NCBI GenBank assembly: GCA_025452005.1
Contig: JANWJK010000310.1
Location: 1 to 36,399 of the forward strand
Source: Acetobacteraceae bacterium
GTDB lineage: Bacteria; Pseudomonadota; Alphaproteobacteria; Acetobacterales; Acetobacteraceae
DNA: 36,399 nt
Direction of reading: 5' to 3'
Under the pieces are notes generated by a model. That model had not been told where the DNA came from. It was given only the letters and a program-made list of their open reading frames with translations, and searched no databases. This document shows positions 1-8,491 of the stretch, one piece after another. The translations under genes were made by a program, and so were the position numbers. Numbering within the stretch: position 1 is the first letter of the stretch; each line of letters opens with the position of its first letter.

Positions 1-303
1 CTGTTCACCATCGTGTTTGCCCTGGGCGCCGGCCTGGCGGGTTTCGCCGGCGTGATCGGCGGACCGATCCTGTCGGTCTATCCCGGTCTCGATCAGGACA
101 TGCTGCCGCTTGCACTGGTCGTGGTGATCCTGGGCGGCACCGGCAGTCTGCTGGGGTCGCTGGTCGGCAGCTTCGTGGTCGGCTTCCTGTACAACTTCGG
201 CCAGGCGGTGTTCCCCGAGTTGGCCTACGTCGTTCTGTTCCTGCCGATGCTCATTGTGCTCGTGGTGCGGCCGCAGGGTCTGTTCGGCCGGGTCACACTG
301 TGA
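1..303 (+). CDS. livH: Branched-chain amino acid ABC transporter permease (LivH-type), 3' part only
   Basis: The window opens inside this gene; the reading frame is open from base 1 and ends at TGA 301-303, so only the last 100 residues are visible. The fragment is strongly hydrophobic and has the end typical of LivH permeases: a GAGLAGFAGV stretch, the VVVILGGTGSLLGSLVGSF block that pairs membrane helices around a Gly-rich turn, and the closing VRPQGLFGR. In the family this inner-membrane protein forms the translocation channel as a heterodimer with LivM. The stop overlaps the next gene's GTG start at 300, so the two are translationally coupled. The real start and the usual upstream periplasmic binding protein lie outside the window, so the substrate (leucine-type amino acids, amides, urea or aromatic acids) cannot be decided. 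Confidence 0.9.
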   Translation: MFTIVFALGAGLAGFAGVIGGPILSVYPGLDQDMLPLALVVVILGGTGSLLGSLVGSFVVGFLYNFGQAVFPELAYVVLFLPMLIVLVVRPQGLFGRVTL

Positions 304-1274
304 AGCGTCTCGCGCTTGCGGTGGCGCTGGTGCTGCTGGCGAGCCTGCCCTGGTGGGTGGGCAACAGCTATTACATCAATGTCGCCACGCAGATGCTGAT
401 CTACGCGATCCTCGCGCTGGGGCTGAACGTGCTGGTGGGCTATGCCGGGCTGGTCACGCTCGGTCACGCGGGCCTGTTCGGCATCGCCGCCTACGCCGGC
501 GCGACGCTGGTCAATGCCGGCCACGGCCACGTCGTAGTGACCATCGGTGCCCTCGCGGCGACGCTGGCCGTGACGGCGGTGTTCGCGGTCCTGGCGTTGC
601 GCGGCACCGGCCTTGGCTTCGTCATGATCACAGTGGCGCTCGGCCAGATCGTCTGGGGCATCGCCTACCGCTGGATCAGCCTGACCAATGGCGACAACGG
701 CGTCTCGATCAGCGCGCGACCCAGCCCGTTCGGTATTTCGCTGCTATCGGCCGACGCGTTCTATTGGGCGACGCTGGCGGTGTTCCTGATCGCGGTCGCC
801 GCGATGGCGATCTTCGTCGCCTCGCCGTTCGGCGCGGCGGTGCGCGGTACGCGTGATCAGCCGCGACGCATGACCGCGCTGGGCTACAATGTCTGGCTGA
901 CCCGCTTCGTCGCCTTCCTGTTCTCCGGCTTCTGGAGCGGCGTCGCGGGGCTGCTGTATCTCTACTACAATCAATTCGTCAGCCCGCAGGCGGTCGCGCT
1001 GAGTGCATCGGCCGAGGCGCTGCTGATGGTGATCGCCGGCGGCACCGCGACGCTGCTCGGGCCGATCGCCGGCGCGGTACTCGTCATCATCATGAAGTAC
1101 ATCGCCAGCGCCTATATCGAGCGCTGGAACTTTGTGCTTGGCGCGATCTTCGTGGTGATCGTCATCTTCATGCCGGAAGGCTTGGTGCCCGGTTCCGTAC
1201 GACTGTGGCGCTGGGCGATTTCCCTGCTGCGGCCACAGGCGCCACCCGTGCTTCGCCGCGAGAGCGGACGATGA
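300..1274 (+). CDS. livM: Branched-chain amino acid ABC transporter permease (LivM-type)
   Basis: 324-residue inner-membrane permease, normal size for LivM. The hallmark GLNVLVGYAGLVTLGHAG appears at about residues 41-58 (LivM proteins usually read GLN-VGYAG--SLGHAAF). Near residues 185-215 there is a cytoplasmic loop of the type that docks the ATPase (RGTRDQPRRMTALGYNVW), then further helices and the closing FMPEGLVPG. The start is GTG at 300, overlapping the livH stop (GTGA); the stop overlaps livG's ATG (ATGA, 1271-1274). It should form the membrane channel with LivH, powered by LivG and LivF. Family assignment is firm; the imported compound is unknown. Confidence 0.92.
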   Translation: MKRLALAVALVLLASLPWWVGNSYYINVATQMLIYAILALGLNVLVGYAGLVTLGHAGLFGIAAYAGATLVNAGHGHVVVTIGALAATLAVTAVFAVLALRGTGLGFVMITVALGQIVWGIAYRWISLTNGDNGVSISARPSPFGISLLSADAFYWATLAVFLIAVAAMAIFVASPFGAAVRGTRDQPRRMTALGYNVWLTRFVAFLFSGFWSGVAGLLYLYYNQFVSPQAVALSASAEALLMVIAGGTATLLGPIAGAVLVIIMKYIASAYIERWNFVLGAIFVVIVIFMPEGLVPGSVRLWRWAISLLRPQAPPVLRRESGR

Positions 1275-2008
1275 CCGCGCTCGCGCTGCACGATCTGAAC
1301 AAGGCGTTCGGCGGGTTGCGCGTGACCTCGTCGGTGAACCTTGTCGTCGAACCTGGCGAACGGCGGCTGATCATCGGGCCGAACGGCGCCGGCAAGACGA
1401 CCCTGTTCAACCTGATCACCGGCGAGCTGCGCGCCGATGCCGGGCGCATCATGCTGTTCGATCGCGATCTCACCGGCATCGCAGCACGGCGGCGCGCGCA
1501 TCTCGGGTTGGCGCGCACCTACCAGATCATCACGCTGTTTCCCGGCGAAACGCTGGCGCGCAACGTGACGCTGTCGCTGCTCGGCTTGTCGCCGCTGCGC
1601 TGGAACCCCTTCGTCCGGTTGAAAGGTCAGCACGGTCTGCTGGCAAGGGCGCGCGAGACCCTGGCGCGTGTCGGGCTGGACCATCTCGCCGACCGGCCGG
1701 TCGGACAGACCTCCTATGGCGAGCGCCGCCGCGTCGAGATCGCCATGGCGCTGGCGCAGAGCCCGAAGGTGCTGCTGCTGGACGAACCCTTTGCCGGCCT
1801 GTCGGTCGAGGAGCGGCGCGACGTGCTGGCCCTGATCGGCACCATCCCGCGCGACGTGACCATCGTGATGATCGAACACGACATGGACGTGGCGCTGGAA
1901 TTCGCCGAGCGCATCACGGTGCTGCATTTCGGCCAGGTGATCGTCGAGGGGACACGCGCCGAAGTGGTGCAGCATCCGCGTACCAGGGAGATCTACCTTG
2001 GCGAATGA
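1271..2008 (+). CDS. livG: Branched-chain amino acid ABC transporter ATP-binding protein (LivG-type)
   Basis: 245-residue ATPase. Walker A GPNGAGKT is at residues 36-43, Walker B VLLLDEP at 167-173 and the switch histidine is H203. The signature segment reads TSYGERRRVEIAMAL at about 147-161; the core SYGER departs from the usual LSYGQ/LSGGQ of the family, but the fold around it is intact. I choose ATG 1271 because it overlaps the livM stop in an ATGA junction; the frame is open further upstream to 1205, but that stretch lies inside livM. It is the cytoplasmic energy-coupling subunit that pairs with LivF on the LivH/LivM channel. Confidence 0.92.
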   Translation: MTALALHDLNKAFGGLRVTSSVNLVVEPGERRLIIGPNGAGKTTLFNLITGELRADAGRIMLFDRDLTGIAARRRAHLGLARTYQIITLFPGETLARNVTLSLLGLSPLRWNPFVRLKGQHGLLARARETLARVGLDHLADRPVGQTSYGERRRVEIAMALAQSPKVLLLDEPFAGLSVEERRDVLALIGTIPRDVTIVMIEHDMDVALEFAERITVLHFGQVIVEGTRAEVVQHPRTREIYLGE

Positions 2009-2717
2009 CGCTCTGCTGCTGAGCGACATCGACGCCTATTACGGCGACAGCCATGTGCTGCATCGCGTGTCGCTGCGCCTGGGAGAGGGACGGCTGCTCG
2101 GACTGCTTGGTCGCAACGGCGCGGGCAAGTCCACGTGCATGAGTGTCGCGGTGGGCTGGCTGCCGCCGCGCCGCGGTGCGGTCGCCGTGCATGGTGCCGC
2201 GGTGACCGGCCGTGCGCCGGAGGCGATCGCGGCACACGGCGTGGCACTGGTGCCGCAGGGCCGCCGCGTGTTCCGCAGCCTGACGGTGCGCGAGAACCTC
2301 GCGGTTGCCTCGCGCAGGCCGCGGGATCGGGATGCCATGCCGTGGACGTTCGAGCGGGTCTGCGCGACGTTTCCGCGGCTGAGCGAACGGCGCGATGAGT
2401 ATGCCGGCTACCTGTCAGGCGGCGAGCAGCAGATGCTTGCGATCGCCCGTGCCCTGATGTCGAACCCGCGTGTGCTGCTGATGGATGAACCATCCGAGGG
2501 CCTGGCGCCGCAGATCGTCGCCGAGGTGATGGCAACGATCCGGCAGCTCAAGGAGCACGGGCTGTCGATCCTGCTGGTGGAGCAGAATGCCAGGCTGGTG
2601 TTCGATGTGGCGGACGATATCGTGATCCTGAACAGCGGACGGGTCGTTGTGGACGACACCGCGGCGGCGCTGAAGCGCGACGGCGTCGATCTGCATCAGC
2701 ATCTGGGGGTTTACTAG
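1998..2717 (+). CDS. livF: Branched-chain amino acid ABC transporter ATP-binding protein (LivF-type)
   Basis: 239-residue ATPase, normal LivF length. Walker A GRNGAGKS is at residues 38-45, the LivF-typical VALVPQGRRVFRSLTVRENL at 82-101, a canonical signature LSGGEQQ at 139-145 and Walker B VLLMDEP at 159-165. The start is TTG 1998, supported by GGAG at 1987-1990 seven bases upstream and by an 11-base overlap with livG; no better in-frame ATG lies nearby. It is the last gene of the liv operon: the next gene (DUF1501) is convergent. Cytoplasmic partner of LivG. Confidence 0.92.
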   Translation: MANDALLLSDIDAYYGDSHVLHRVSLRLGEGRLLGLLGRNGAGKSTCMSVAVGWLPPRRGAVAVHGAAVTGRAPEAIAAHGVALVPQGRRVFRSLTVRENLAVASRRPRDRDAMPWTFERVCATFPRLSERRDEYAGYLSGGEQQMLAIARALMSNPRVLLMDEPSEGLAPQIVAEVMATIRQLKEHGLSILLVEQNARLVFDVADDIVILNSGRVVVDDTAAALKRDGVDLHQHLGVY

Positions 2718-2934
2718 GGTCTCGGCACAGAGAATTTGACAGGTTGCCGGGGTATATTTCGTGGCCGCCGCCCAAGGCGGATTGCGACATTCTCCACTGT
2801 TGTGGATGCCGTTGCGTTGGTGACGTCGCAGGTCATTATTAGGCGAATCAGGGGCGGCCGCTTTGGAGTGCCCAACGCGACGAGCAGATGTTCGTTCTCC
2901 TGCGTCCCGGTCCACAAGCCGAAGACCTTGGTGG

Positions 2935-4194
2935 TCAGGCCAGGCATCCTTCGATCGGTTTCACGTCGTCGCTATCGGGAAATATATCGGTCATCAATGC
3001 CCGCTCCTCGACGCGCAGGTGATCCCGGAGCAGGCCTTTGAGTACGGCACGCAGGTCGGTTGTGGCCTTGAGGTCGCGGTTCTCGAAGAGGCTACTCTCC
3101 TTGAGACCCGGCCAGTCGGCGATCACCCGGCCCCCCTTTAGAGCACCGCCCACAACGAGCGCCACGGTGGCGGTCCCGTGATCGGTGCCCTCGGTTCCGT
3201 TGATGCGGGCAGTACGGCCGAATTCGGTGATCAGCGTCACCACCGTGTCGCTCCAGGCGCTGCCCATATTGGCCTCGATTGCCGCAAGCGCGGCATCGAG
3301 TGCACCCAGCAATCGCGACAGCCGGCCATTGACCGCGCCTTCGTTGTTATGGGTATCCCAGCCGTCGAGCGCGAGCGCGCCGACACGCGGTCCCGCGGCG
3401 TTGGCCAGGAACTTCGCCGACGCTGCGGCGGCGTCGATGAAGTATGCCCTCACCTGATTGATGCCTCCGACCTGAACCACCGGTCCCTGCTCGCCTGCAC
3501 CCCGATTCTGCGGGTTGCCCGGCATGAGCGTCGCGAGATCAATACGATCCTCGAGCACGCGCGCGAGCGTCGGATCGGTGTGACGGTAGAGATCGAGCAG
3601 GCGTGCTGTGGTGTCATCGCTCACCGGCGGCAACCGCAAAGGCGCCCACGACAGCACCGGAGCCGGGCCCCGCACTACCAGCGGCGTGATGGGACCGACG
3701 GCGAAGACGCGCCCTCGGTTCGTCCCGGCGCGAACGCGGTCGTCGGGTTGGAGATTGGTCAGCGCGCGATTGAGCCAGCCGGTATCTGCGCGTCCGGGGC
3801 GTGCAATTCCGCTTTCCAACACGTCCTGCCCGTCGAAATGGGAGCGCTCGCGGTAGGGCGTGGCAACCGCATGCACCACGATGGCCTGGCCGGCCTGATA
3901 GAGCCGGTGCAGGTTCGGCATGGCCGGATTGAGCGCGAAGAAGTCGTCGAGCGGCAAGGCCGGCGTCGCACCGTCAAGCCTGAGCGCGTTGTCGCCGCGC
4001 AGCTTGATCCAATCGGGATCGCCTACCGGCGCCACGGTGGCAAGCCCGTCGAGCCCGCCGCGCAACACGATGGTGAGGAAGCGCGGATCGCGGCCCTCCG
4101 CGCGTGCGATCTTCGGCACGAACGCCCAGGCGAACAGCGCGCCTGACCCGAGCAGCAACTCGCGACGTGTCGCGGCATGAAGCTTCGCGGGCAT
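2935..4194 (-). CDS. DUF1501 family exported protein
   Basis: 419 residues. The N-terminus has a twin-arginine-like leader: RR at residues 10-11 followed by ELLLGSGALFAWAF and an ARA cleavage region near 30-32, so export by Tat is likely. The body matches DUF1501: FLTIVLRGGLDGL near residue 40 and, late in the protein, TLITEFGRTARINGTEGTDHG followed by VVGGALKGG. DUF1501 proteins resemble the sulfatase/alkaline phosphatase superfamily, but no reaction is established for them. The gene starts 2 bases after the DUF1800 stop, with GGAG just upstream of ATG, so the two form an operon. DUF1800 and DUF1501 genes are commonly paired in proteobacteria and planctomycetes, probably acting together in the envelope. 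Confidence 0.88.
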   Translation of the reverse strand: MPAKLHAATRRELLLGSGALFAWAFVPKIARAEGRDPRFLTIVLRGGLDGLATVAPVGDPDWIKLRGDNALRLDGATPALPLDDFFALNPAMPNLHRLYQAGQAIVVHAVATPYRERSHFDGQDVLESGIARPGRADTGWLNRALTNLQPDDRVRAGTNRGRVFAVGPITPLVVRGPAPVLSWAPLRLPPVSDDTTARLLDLYRHTDPTLARVLEDRIDLATLMPGNPQNRGAGEQGPVVQVGGINQVRAYFIDAAAASAKFLANAAGPRVGALALDGWDTHNNEGAVNGRLSRLLGALDAALAAIEANMGSAWSDTVVTLITEFGRTARINGTEGTDHGTATVALVVGGALKGGRVIADWPGLKESSLFENRDLKATTDLRAVLKGLLRDHLRVEERALMTDIFPDSDDVKPIEGCLA

Positions 4195-4196
4195 GA

Positions 4197-5654
4197 TTAT
4201 CTCCGTTGGAATTCCGGGGCCATGAGCAGCAGCGTCAGCGCCTGCTGCCTGGTTTCGGCCCTCGTCACGGCGCTGCGCGTATCTGCCGACGCAAGCGGGC
4301 CGAGCGAGGTCTCGAGCATAGCCTGCGGATCGAGCCGTTCACCATAGTTCTGAGCAATCGCGTTGGCGGTGTCGAGCCGGTGGGCGAGACCGTCAAGCCA
4401 GTCGCCATTCTCGTCACCGAAACCTTTCGGCGCGGGTGGCCGCCATAGTGGCTCACCCAACCGGTTCAGCGCCGGGACCATACGGCGGACGTCTCCGTTG
4501 TTGAACCCGGCCGCACGGATGGAAGCGACCATCCATTCGCTGGGATGCTTGATCTTGGCCTGATCGGGCGCCCACGATTCCGGCGCTGCCACCAGTGCCT
4601 TCGACACCTGCAAAAGGTCGCCGTCGTTCGCGAGGAACGTCTTCGTCAGCGTCTCGATCAGCCCAGGCGACGGCTCGTCAGCAATGAAGTGCCGCGCCAG
4701 CTTGGTGGCCACATGCCCGGCTGTCGCCGGATTGCGGGCGAGATCGGCAAGCACGGCTCGCCCCTGCTCCACCCCGGTGTCACGATAGGCTTTACCGAGC
4801 ACGGTCTCGGGGCCTGGCTCGTGCAGGCGCGGATGGTAGAGGAACTCGCCACCATGGTCCGGGTTGTCGGCGGTGGTGTAGATCGTCCAGCCTGTGATTG
4901 CCTTGGCCAGGCTCACGACATCGTCCTGGTGGTAGCCGGTGCGCACGCCGAGGGTATGAAGCTCTAGAATTTCGCGGCCGAGGTTCTCGTTGATGCCGCG
5001 GTTGCGATTGATGCCGGCAACGGAGTTGGGCCCTATCGAGCTGGCATTGTCGAGATAGATCAGCATCGCCGGATGACCCTCGGCCGCAAGCAGCAGGTCG
5101 GCGAACTTGCCGAGCACATACGGCCGGATCGCCTCGCGCTCATAGGCGCCGGCCATTACAGTGGCGTCGGCGTTAACGCAGAAGTGGTTCGACCAAAACC
5201 ACACCAAGCGCTCTACGAAGCCAATGTCTGCCGTGATGGCGGCGTCGTAGTGGACCTTCGCCTCGCGGAAAAAGTTTTCGCGCATTGGGGTTTCGGGCTC
5301 CGGGACCGGTGGAGAGGCGGCCGGCGGCCTCGCTTCATCGGCCTTTTGCATCCCGGCATTTTCGCTCGCGGGACTTTGCACCGCCGCATTTTCGGCGACG
5401 AGCTTCGCAGCCTCCTGACGTCGTGCCTCGAGCCGTCGTTGGGCCGATCGCGCGGCATTGAACTCGAAGGCGATGCGATTGGCGGCGCCGCTGCTCAACA
5501 GACCGGCGTCAGGGACTTTGCCGGCGTTCGCTCGGTCGAGCTCCGCGATCAGCGCGCCTTGTGGGTCGGATGCGACTGCCGCGATCGTGCCGGGTCGCGG
5601 TCCGAAGCCGAACCGATGCAGGGCAAGTGCCGCACCGCGGGGGTCAAGGGCCAT
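4197..5654 (-). CDS. DUF1800 family protein
   Basis: 485 residues. Family landmarks: an N-terminal HRFGFGPRPG (about 13-22), FVERLVWFWSNHFCVN in the middle, and LGREILELHTLGVRTGY, the most conserved DUF1800 block. Residues of about 70-125 form an Ala/Glu/Pro-rich low-complexity insert (EARRQEAAKLVAENAA and following), probably a flexible or coiled linker. No cleavable signal peptide is evident. First gene of a two-gene operon with DUF1501, 2 bases apart. The function is unknown; the constant pairing with exported DUF1501 proteins suggests a shared envelope or extracellular role. The start ATG at 5654 sits at the edge of a 209-bp divergent intergenic region facing the serine hydrolase. Confidence 0.88.
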   Translation of the reverse strand: MALDPRGAALALHRFGFGPRPGTIAAVASDPQGALIAELDRANAGKVPDAGLLSSGAANRIAFEFNAARSAQRRLEARRQEAAKLVAENAAVQSPASENAGMQKADEARPPAASPPVPEPETPMRENFFREAKVHYDAAITADIGFVERLVWFWSNHFCVNADATVMAGAYEREAIRPYVLGKFADLLLAAEGHPAMLIYLDNASSIGPNSVAGINRNRGINENLGREILELHTLGVRTGYHQDDVVSLAKAITGWTIYTTADNPDHGGEFLYHPRLHEPGPETVLGKAYRDTGVEQGRAVLADLARNPATAGHVATKLARHFIADEPSPGLIETLTKTFLANDGDLLQVSKALVAAPESWAPDQAKIKHPSEWMVASIRAAGFNNGDVRRMVPALNRLGEPLWRPPAPKGFGDENGDWLDGLAHRLDTANAIAQNYGERLDPQAMLETSLGPLASADTRSAVTRAETRQQALTLLLMAPEFQRR

Positions 5655-5863
5655 GACATCCGTCCCCTGAAGGTTCGCTGCGGGTCCTCATACCGTTCAT
5701 CGTGGCAAGACGCCACTTGCGAAGTGTTACACCTAGTGACTTTTTGAAGCAGCCTGAAGGGACCCGGCATTCATCGCGCATGGGCTGCATGTCGCAGCGG
5801 GACGGACGGAAAACCGCTAGGATAGTTGGGGCCGCGTCCCAGATGAGGGGAGTAACAAACGCG

Positions 5864-7615
5864 ATGTTGGGTGATCTTGAGCCGCTAATCCACGAGGCGA
5901 TGGCCGAATGGCAGATTCCTGGCCTCGCCATAGCCGTCGTGCTCAACGATGAGCCGATTTTGGTGAAGACGTTCGGCCAACGCGATGTGGAAGCGGGGTC
6001 GCCGGTTACCACGGAAACACAGTTCGTGCTCTGTTCTGTCACCAAGTCCTTCACTGCTACAGGGCTTGGCATGCTGGCGGATGAGCGTCGGCTCGACTGG
6101 CGAAAGCCGGTGCGCGAGTACTTGCCCGAGTTTCGTCTGTACGACCCGGTCGCCACCGATCGGATCACCGTGGCGGATCTGCTGTGCCATCACAGCGGAT
6201 TGCCGCGTCATGACTGGGTGTGGATGCCCGGCGATCTCTCCCGCGAGCAGATGCTGGCGGCGATGCAATACCTGGAGCCCAACCGCGACATCCGTCAGAG
6301 CTATCAGTACCAGAACCTGGGCTACCTGGTCGCCGGCATGATCGCGGAGCGCATCGCGGGTCAGTCGTGGGAGGATTTCACGCGCGCTCGCATCCTCTCA
6401 CCGCTCAACATGCGGCATGTCGGCTTCTCAACGGAGGACTTGGATCAAGCCGCGGACTCCGCTCGGCCCTACGTGATGGTCGATGACGAGCGGCGCCGCA
6501 CAGCGCTTTGGCCGATCCGCGATACGCCGGCTGGCGGAATCAACGCGGCGATCTCCGACATGGTGAATTACCTCCGCTTCCATCTGGCCGAGGGATCAAT
6601 CGACGGTGTTCGATTGTTATCCGCGGCCGGCGTCCGCATGATGCAGACGCCGCGCGTGCACGTGGGCCGCTCGGAATTCGACGAAATCGGCGATCAGCAC
6701 TACGGATTTGGACTCGGGTGCCATCACTATCGCGGTGAGCGCGCGGTCGGCCATGACGGTGGTTGGATCGGCTGGAGCACGCGGATAGACATGCTGCCGG
6801 ATCGGAAGCTTGGTGTTGTGGTCCTCACCAACCGGTCGCCGAGCCCGGTCGCGCAGATGCTGTGTCACTTCGTGTTCGACCGGATCTGCGACAAGGAACC
6901 GGTTCCGTGGTTCGAGCGGTTCCGCACGCGCAGGCAACAGTTCCTCGCGAGCCTGAAGGAAGACCGCCAGGCGCACATCGCGGCCCGCAAACCGGACACA
7001 AGGCCGAGCCACCCACTTACCGATTATGTGGGTGAATATGAGCATCCTGGCTACGGTCGGATCGTCATCGAGGCGGTCGATGACGCGCTGCACTGGCGCT
7101 TTCGCGGGATATCCGGAGCGCTGGTTCATCGCCACTACGATGTGTTCGAGGTGGCGGAGAGGCCGGACACGTTGTCGCCGAACCTGCTGGCGATCAGCTT
7201 CGGCTATGATCGCGAGGGCAACATCGACAGGCTATCCGCGCCATTCGAGCCGTTGGCGAATGATATCGTCTTCCGGCGACTGCCCGGCGGCGAGGCGCTC
7301 GATCCGGCGTTCCGCTCCGCGTGCGTGGGTACCTACCGCACCGGCTCCCAAACACACGTTGTGGCACTGGATGCTGACGGACAACTCACGCTGACACCCT
7401 CCGACCAAGCCACCTATTGCTTGGTTCCCCACCTGGGCCGCATCTTCACCATCGCGTCGCTGGAGGGATTTCGGGTGGAGTTTCAGCGCGGGGAGTCGAC
7501 TGTGGTGGAAACGATCATCTTCCACCAGCCGAATGGCACGTTCCGGGCACGGAGGGTTCAGGCTCACGATCACCGAACTGTGGGTAGCGGCACACGGGCG
7601 CCAATCGCCCAGTAG
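5864..7615 (+). CDS. Serine hydrolase, beta-lactamase class C / penicillin-binding fold
   Basis: 583 residues from ATG 5864, chosen because GAGGGGAG at 5845-5852 lies 11 bases upstream; the frame is open up to 5702 but that extension has no family-like sequence. Catalytic motifs of serine beta-lactamase-fold enzymes are all present: SVTK at 58-61 (nucleophile S58, base K61), YQN at 149-151 and HDG at 297-299, the last taking the place of KTG. A second domain of about 200 residues follows, resembling the C-terminal beta-barrel (DUF3471-like) found after such hydrolases. The family includes esterases, D-amino-acid amidases and peptidases; no signal peptide is visible from this start, so it is probably cytoplasmic. 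The substrate cannot be read from sequence. It is divergent from the DUF1800/DUF1501 operon. Confidence 0.85.
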   Translation: MLGDLEPLIHEAMAEWQIPGLAIAVVLNDEPILVKTFGQRDVEAGSPVTTETQFVLCSVTKSFTATGLGMLADERRLDWRKPVREYLPEFRLYDPVATDRITVADLLCHHSGLPRHDWVWMPGDLSREQMLAAMQYLEPNRDIRQSYQYQNLGYLVAGMIAERIAGQSWEDFTRARILSPLNMRHVGFSTEDLDQAADSARPYVMVDDERRRTALWPIRDTPAGGINAAISDMVNYLRFHLAEGSIDGVRLLSAAGVRMMQTPRVHVGRSEFDEIGDQHYGFGLGCHHYRGERAVGHDGGWIGWSTRIDMLPDRKLGVVVLTNRSPSPVAQMLCHFVFDRICDKEPVPWFERFRTRRQQFLASLKEDRQAHIAARKPDTRPSHPLTDYVGEYEHPGYGRIVIEAVDDALHWRFRGISGALVHRHYDVFEVAERPDTLSPNLLAISFGYDREGNIDRLSAPFEPLANDIVFRRLPGGEALDPAFRSACVGTYRTGSQTHVVALDADGQLTLTPSDQATYCLVPHLGRIFTIASLEGFRVEFQRGESTVVETIIFHQPNGTFRARRVQAHDHRTVGSGTRAPIAQ

Positions 7616-7749
7616 TAAGGAATGGCGGCTCCCCACTCACTACGGCTCGTCTCGACCGCCTATCGGCCGCAGCGCGCGGCCCTGCTGTCCTGTGCGTGCA
7701 AGAGGTTGCGTTTGGTTCTAATGTAACGAAAACTGGAGGAGAGAAGACC

Positions 7750-8217
7750 ATGGCCTTTATCCGACACGTTGCGATCGCGAGCAAGGACCCGGCAGGCACC
7801 GCTGAGTTCTACAAGAAACACTTCGATCTGAAGGAGCTGTACCGGCAGCCGAAAGAGACCGGCGACGACGGCGTCTGGCTCAGCGACGGCTACATCTATT
7901 TTGCCATCCTGAAACATGGGCCGAACACGCCGAAACTTGGCCCAGACCAGTCGTCGGACTTCTGCGGCATCCATCATATCGGTTTCATGGTGGACGATCA
8001 GCGGGCGAAGGTGGCAGAACTGGAGGCGGCGAACGTGCCGTACGTGCGGGGCAATCCGGAGGGGGCGACACGGGCGAGCCTGATCAGGAACGCTCCGAAC
8101 GAGAAGTTCGTCGGGCCGGACTGGGTGCATTTCGACGTTCGCGACAAAGGCTGGAACGAGGCAATTCGCTCCAACACCCAGCTCTATGAACTGAAGCCGG
8201 TCACGTCGGACCGCTAA
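7750..8217 (+). CDS. VOC (glyoxalase/bleomycin-resistance fold) family protein
   Basis: 155 residues. ATG 7750 follows a strong GGAGGAGAG ribosome site at 7736-7744. It has the paired beta-alpha-beta-beta-beta layout of VOC proteins: FIRHVAIASKDPAGTAEFYK at the start (H6 as likely metal ligand) and GIHHIGFMVDD at about 73-83 (H75/H76). The usual closing DPDGN-xE motif is replaced by GPDWVHFDVRDKG, so the third metal ligand is unclear. VOC enzymes include glyoxalases, dioxygenases and epimerases acting on small molecules. It lies 134 bases after the serine hydrolase in the same direction, with a possible terminator hairpin downstream. Confidence 0.8.
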   Translation: MAFIRHVAIASKDPAGTAEFYKKHFDLKELYRQPKETGDDGVWLSDGYIYFAILKHGPNTPKLGPDQSSDFCGIHHIGFMVDDQRAKVAELEAANVPYVRGNPEGATRASLIRNAPNEKFVGPDWVHFDVRDKGWNEAIRSNTQLYELKPVTSDR

Positions 8218-8235
8218 CGCAAACCCCCGGAGTGT

Positions 8236-8262
8236 GGGACAGCAGAATCAAACTGCTGTCCC
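8236..8262 (+). terminator. Stem-loop downstream of the VOC gene
   Basis: A perfect 10-bp inverted repeat (8236-8245 with 8253-8262) and a 7-base loop begins 18 bases after the VOC stop codon. There is no clear T-run after it, so it may be a Rho-type or attenuating structure rather than a classic intrinsic terminator. The rest of the 8218-8491 spacer shows only a 14-base palindrome at 8286-8299 and no convincing gene. Confidence 0.35.
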
Positions 8263-8491
8263 CATCGTCTCCTGTTCTGCCCGCGACGGTGCGCACCGTT
8301 CCTTGCGACGGCCGATGCGGTGACTGCTGTTGGGGAGCAATGGGCGCATCCTGCCGTTGCTGTTCGATGAACGATACGCCCACCGCTTGCCGCCGCCTCT
8401 TCGGCGCAGTCCTTGCAGGCGCCCAAGCGTGCCGTCTTCGTCGGCCAACTGCCGGGATAGCCGACCATGTCGGCGGCGAGGCAGCGGTCGG

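Noticed and set aside
2718-2934. Small open frames in the spacer between livF and the DUF1501 gene
   Set aside because: No ribosome site, no hydrophobic leader or domain, and composition unlike the neighbours; treated as spacer between convergent genes.
8218-8491. Open frames between the VOC and cyclase genes
   Set aside because: Translations are Arg/Cys/Pro-rich, lack starts with ribosome sites and overlap a hairpin and palindrome; no protein family recognised.
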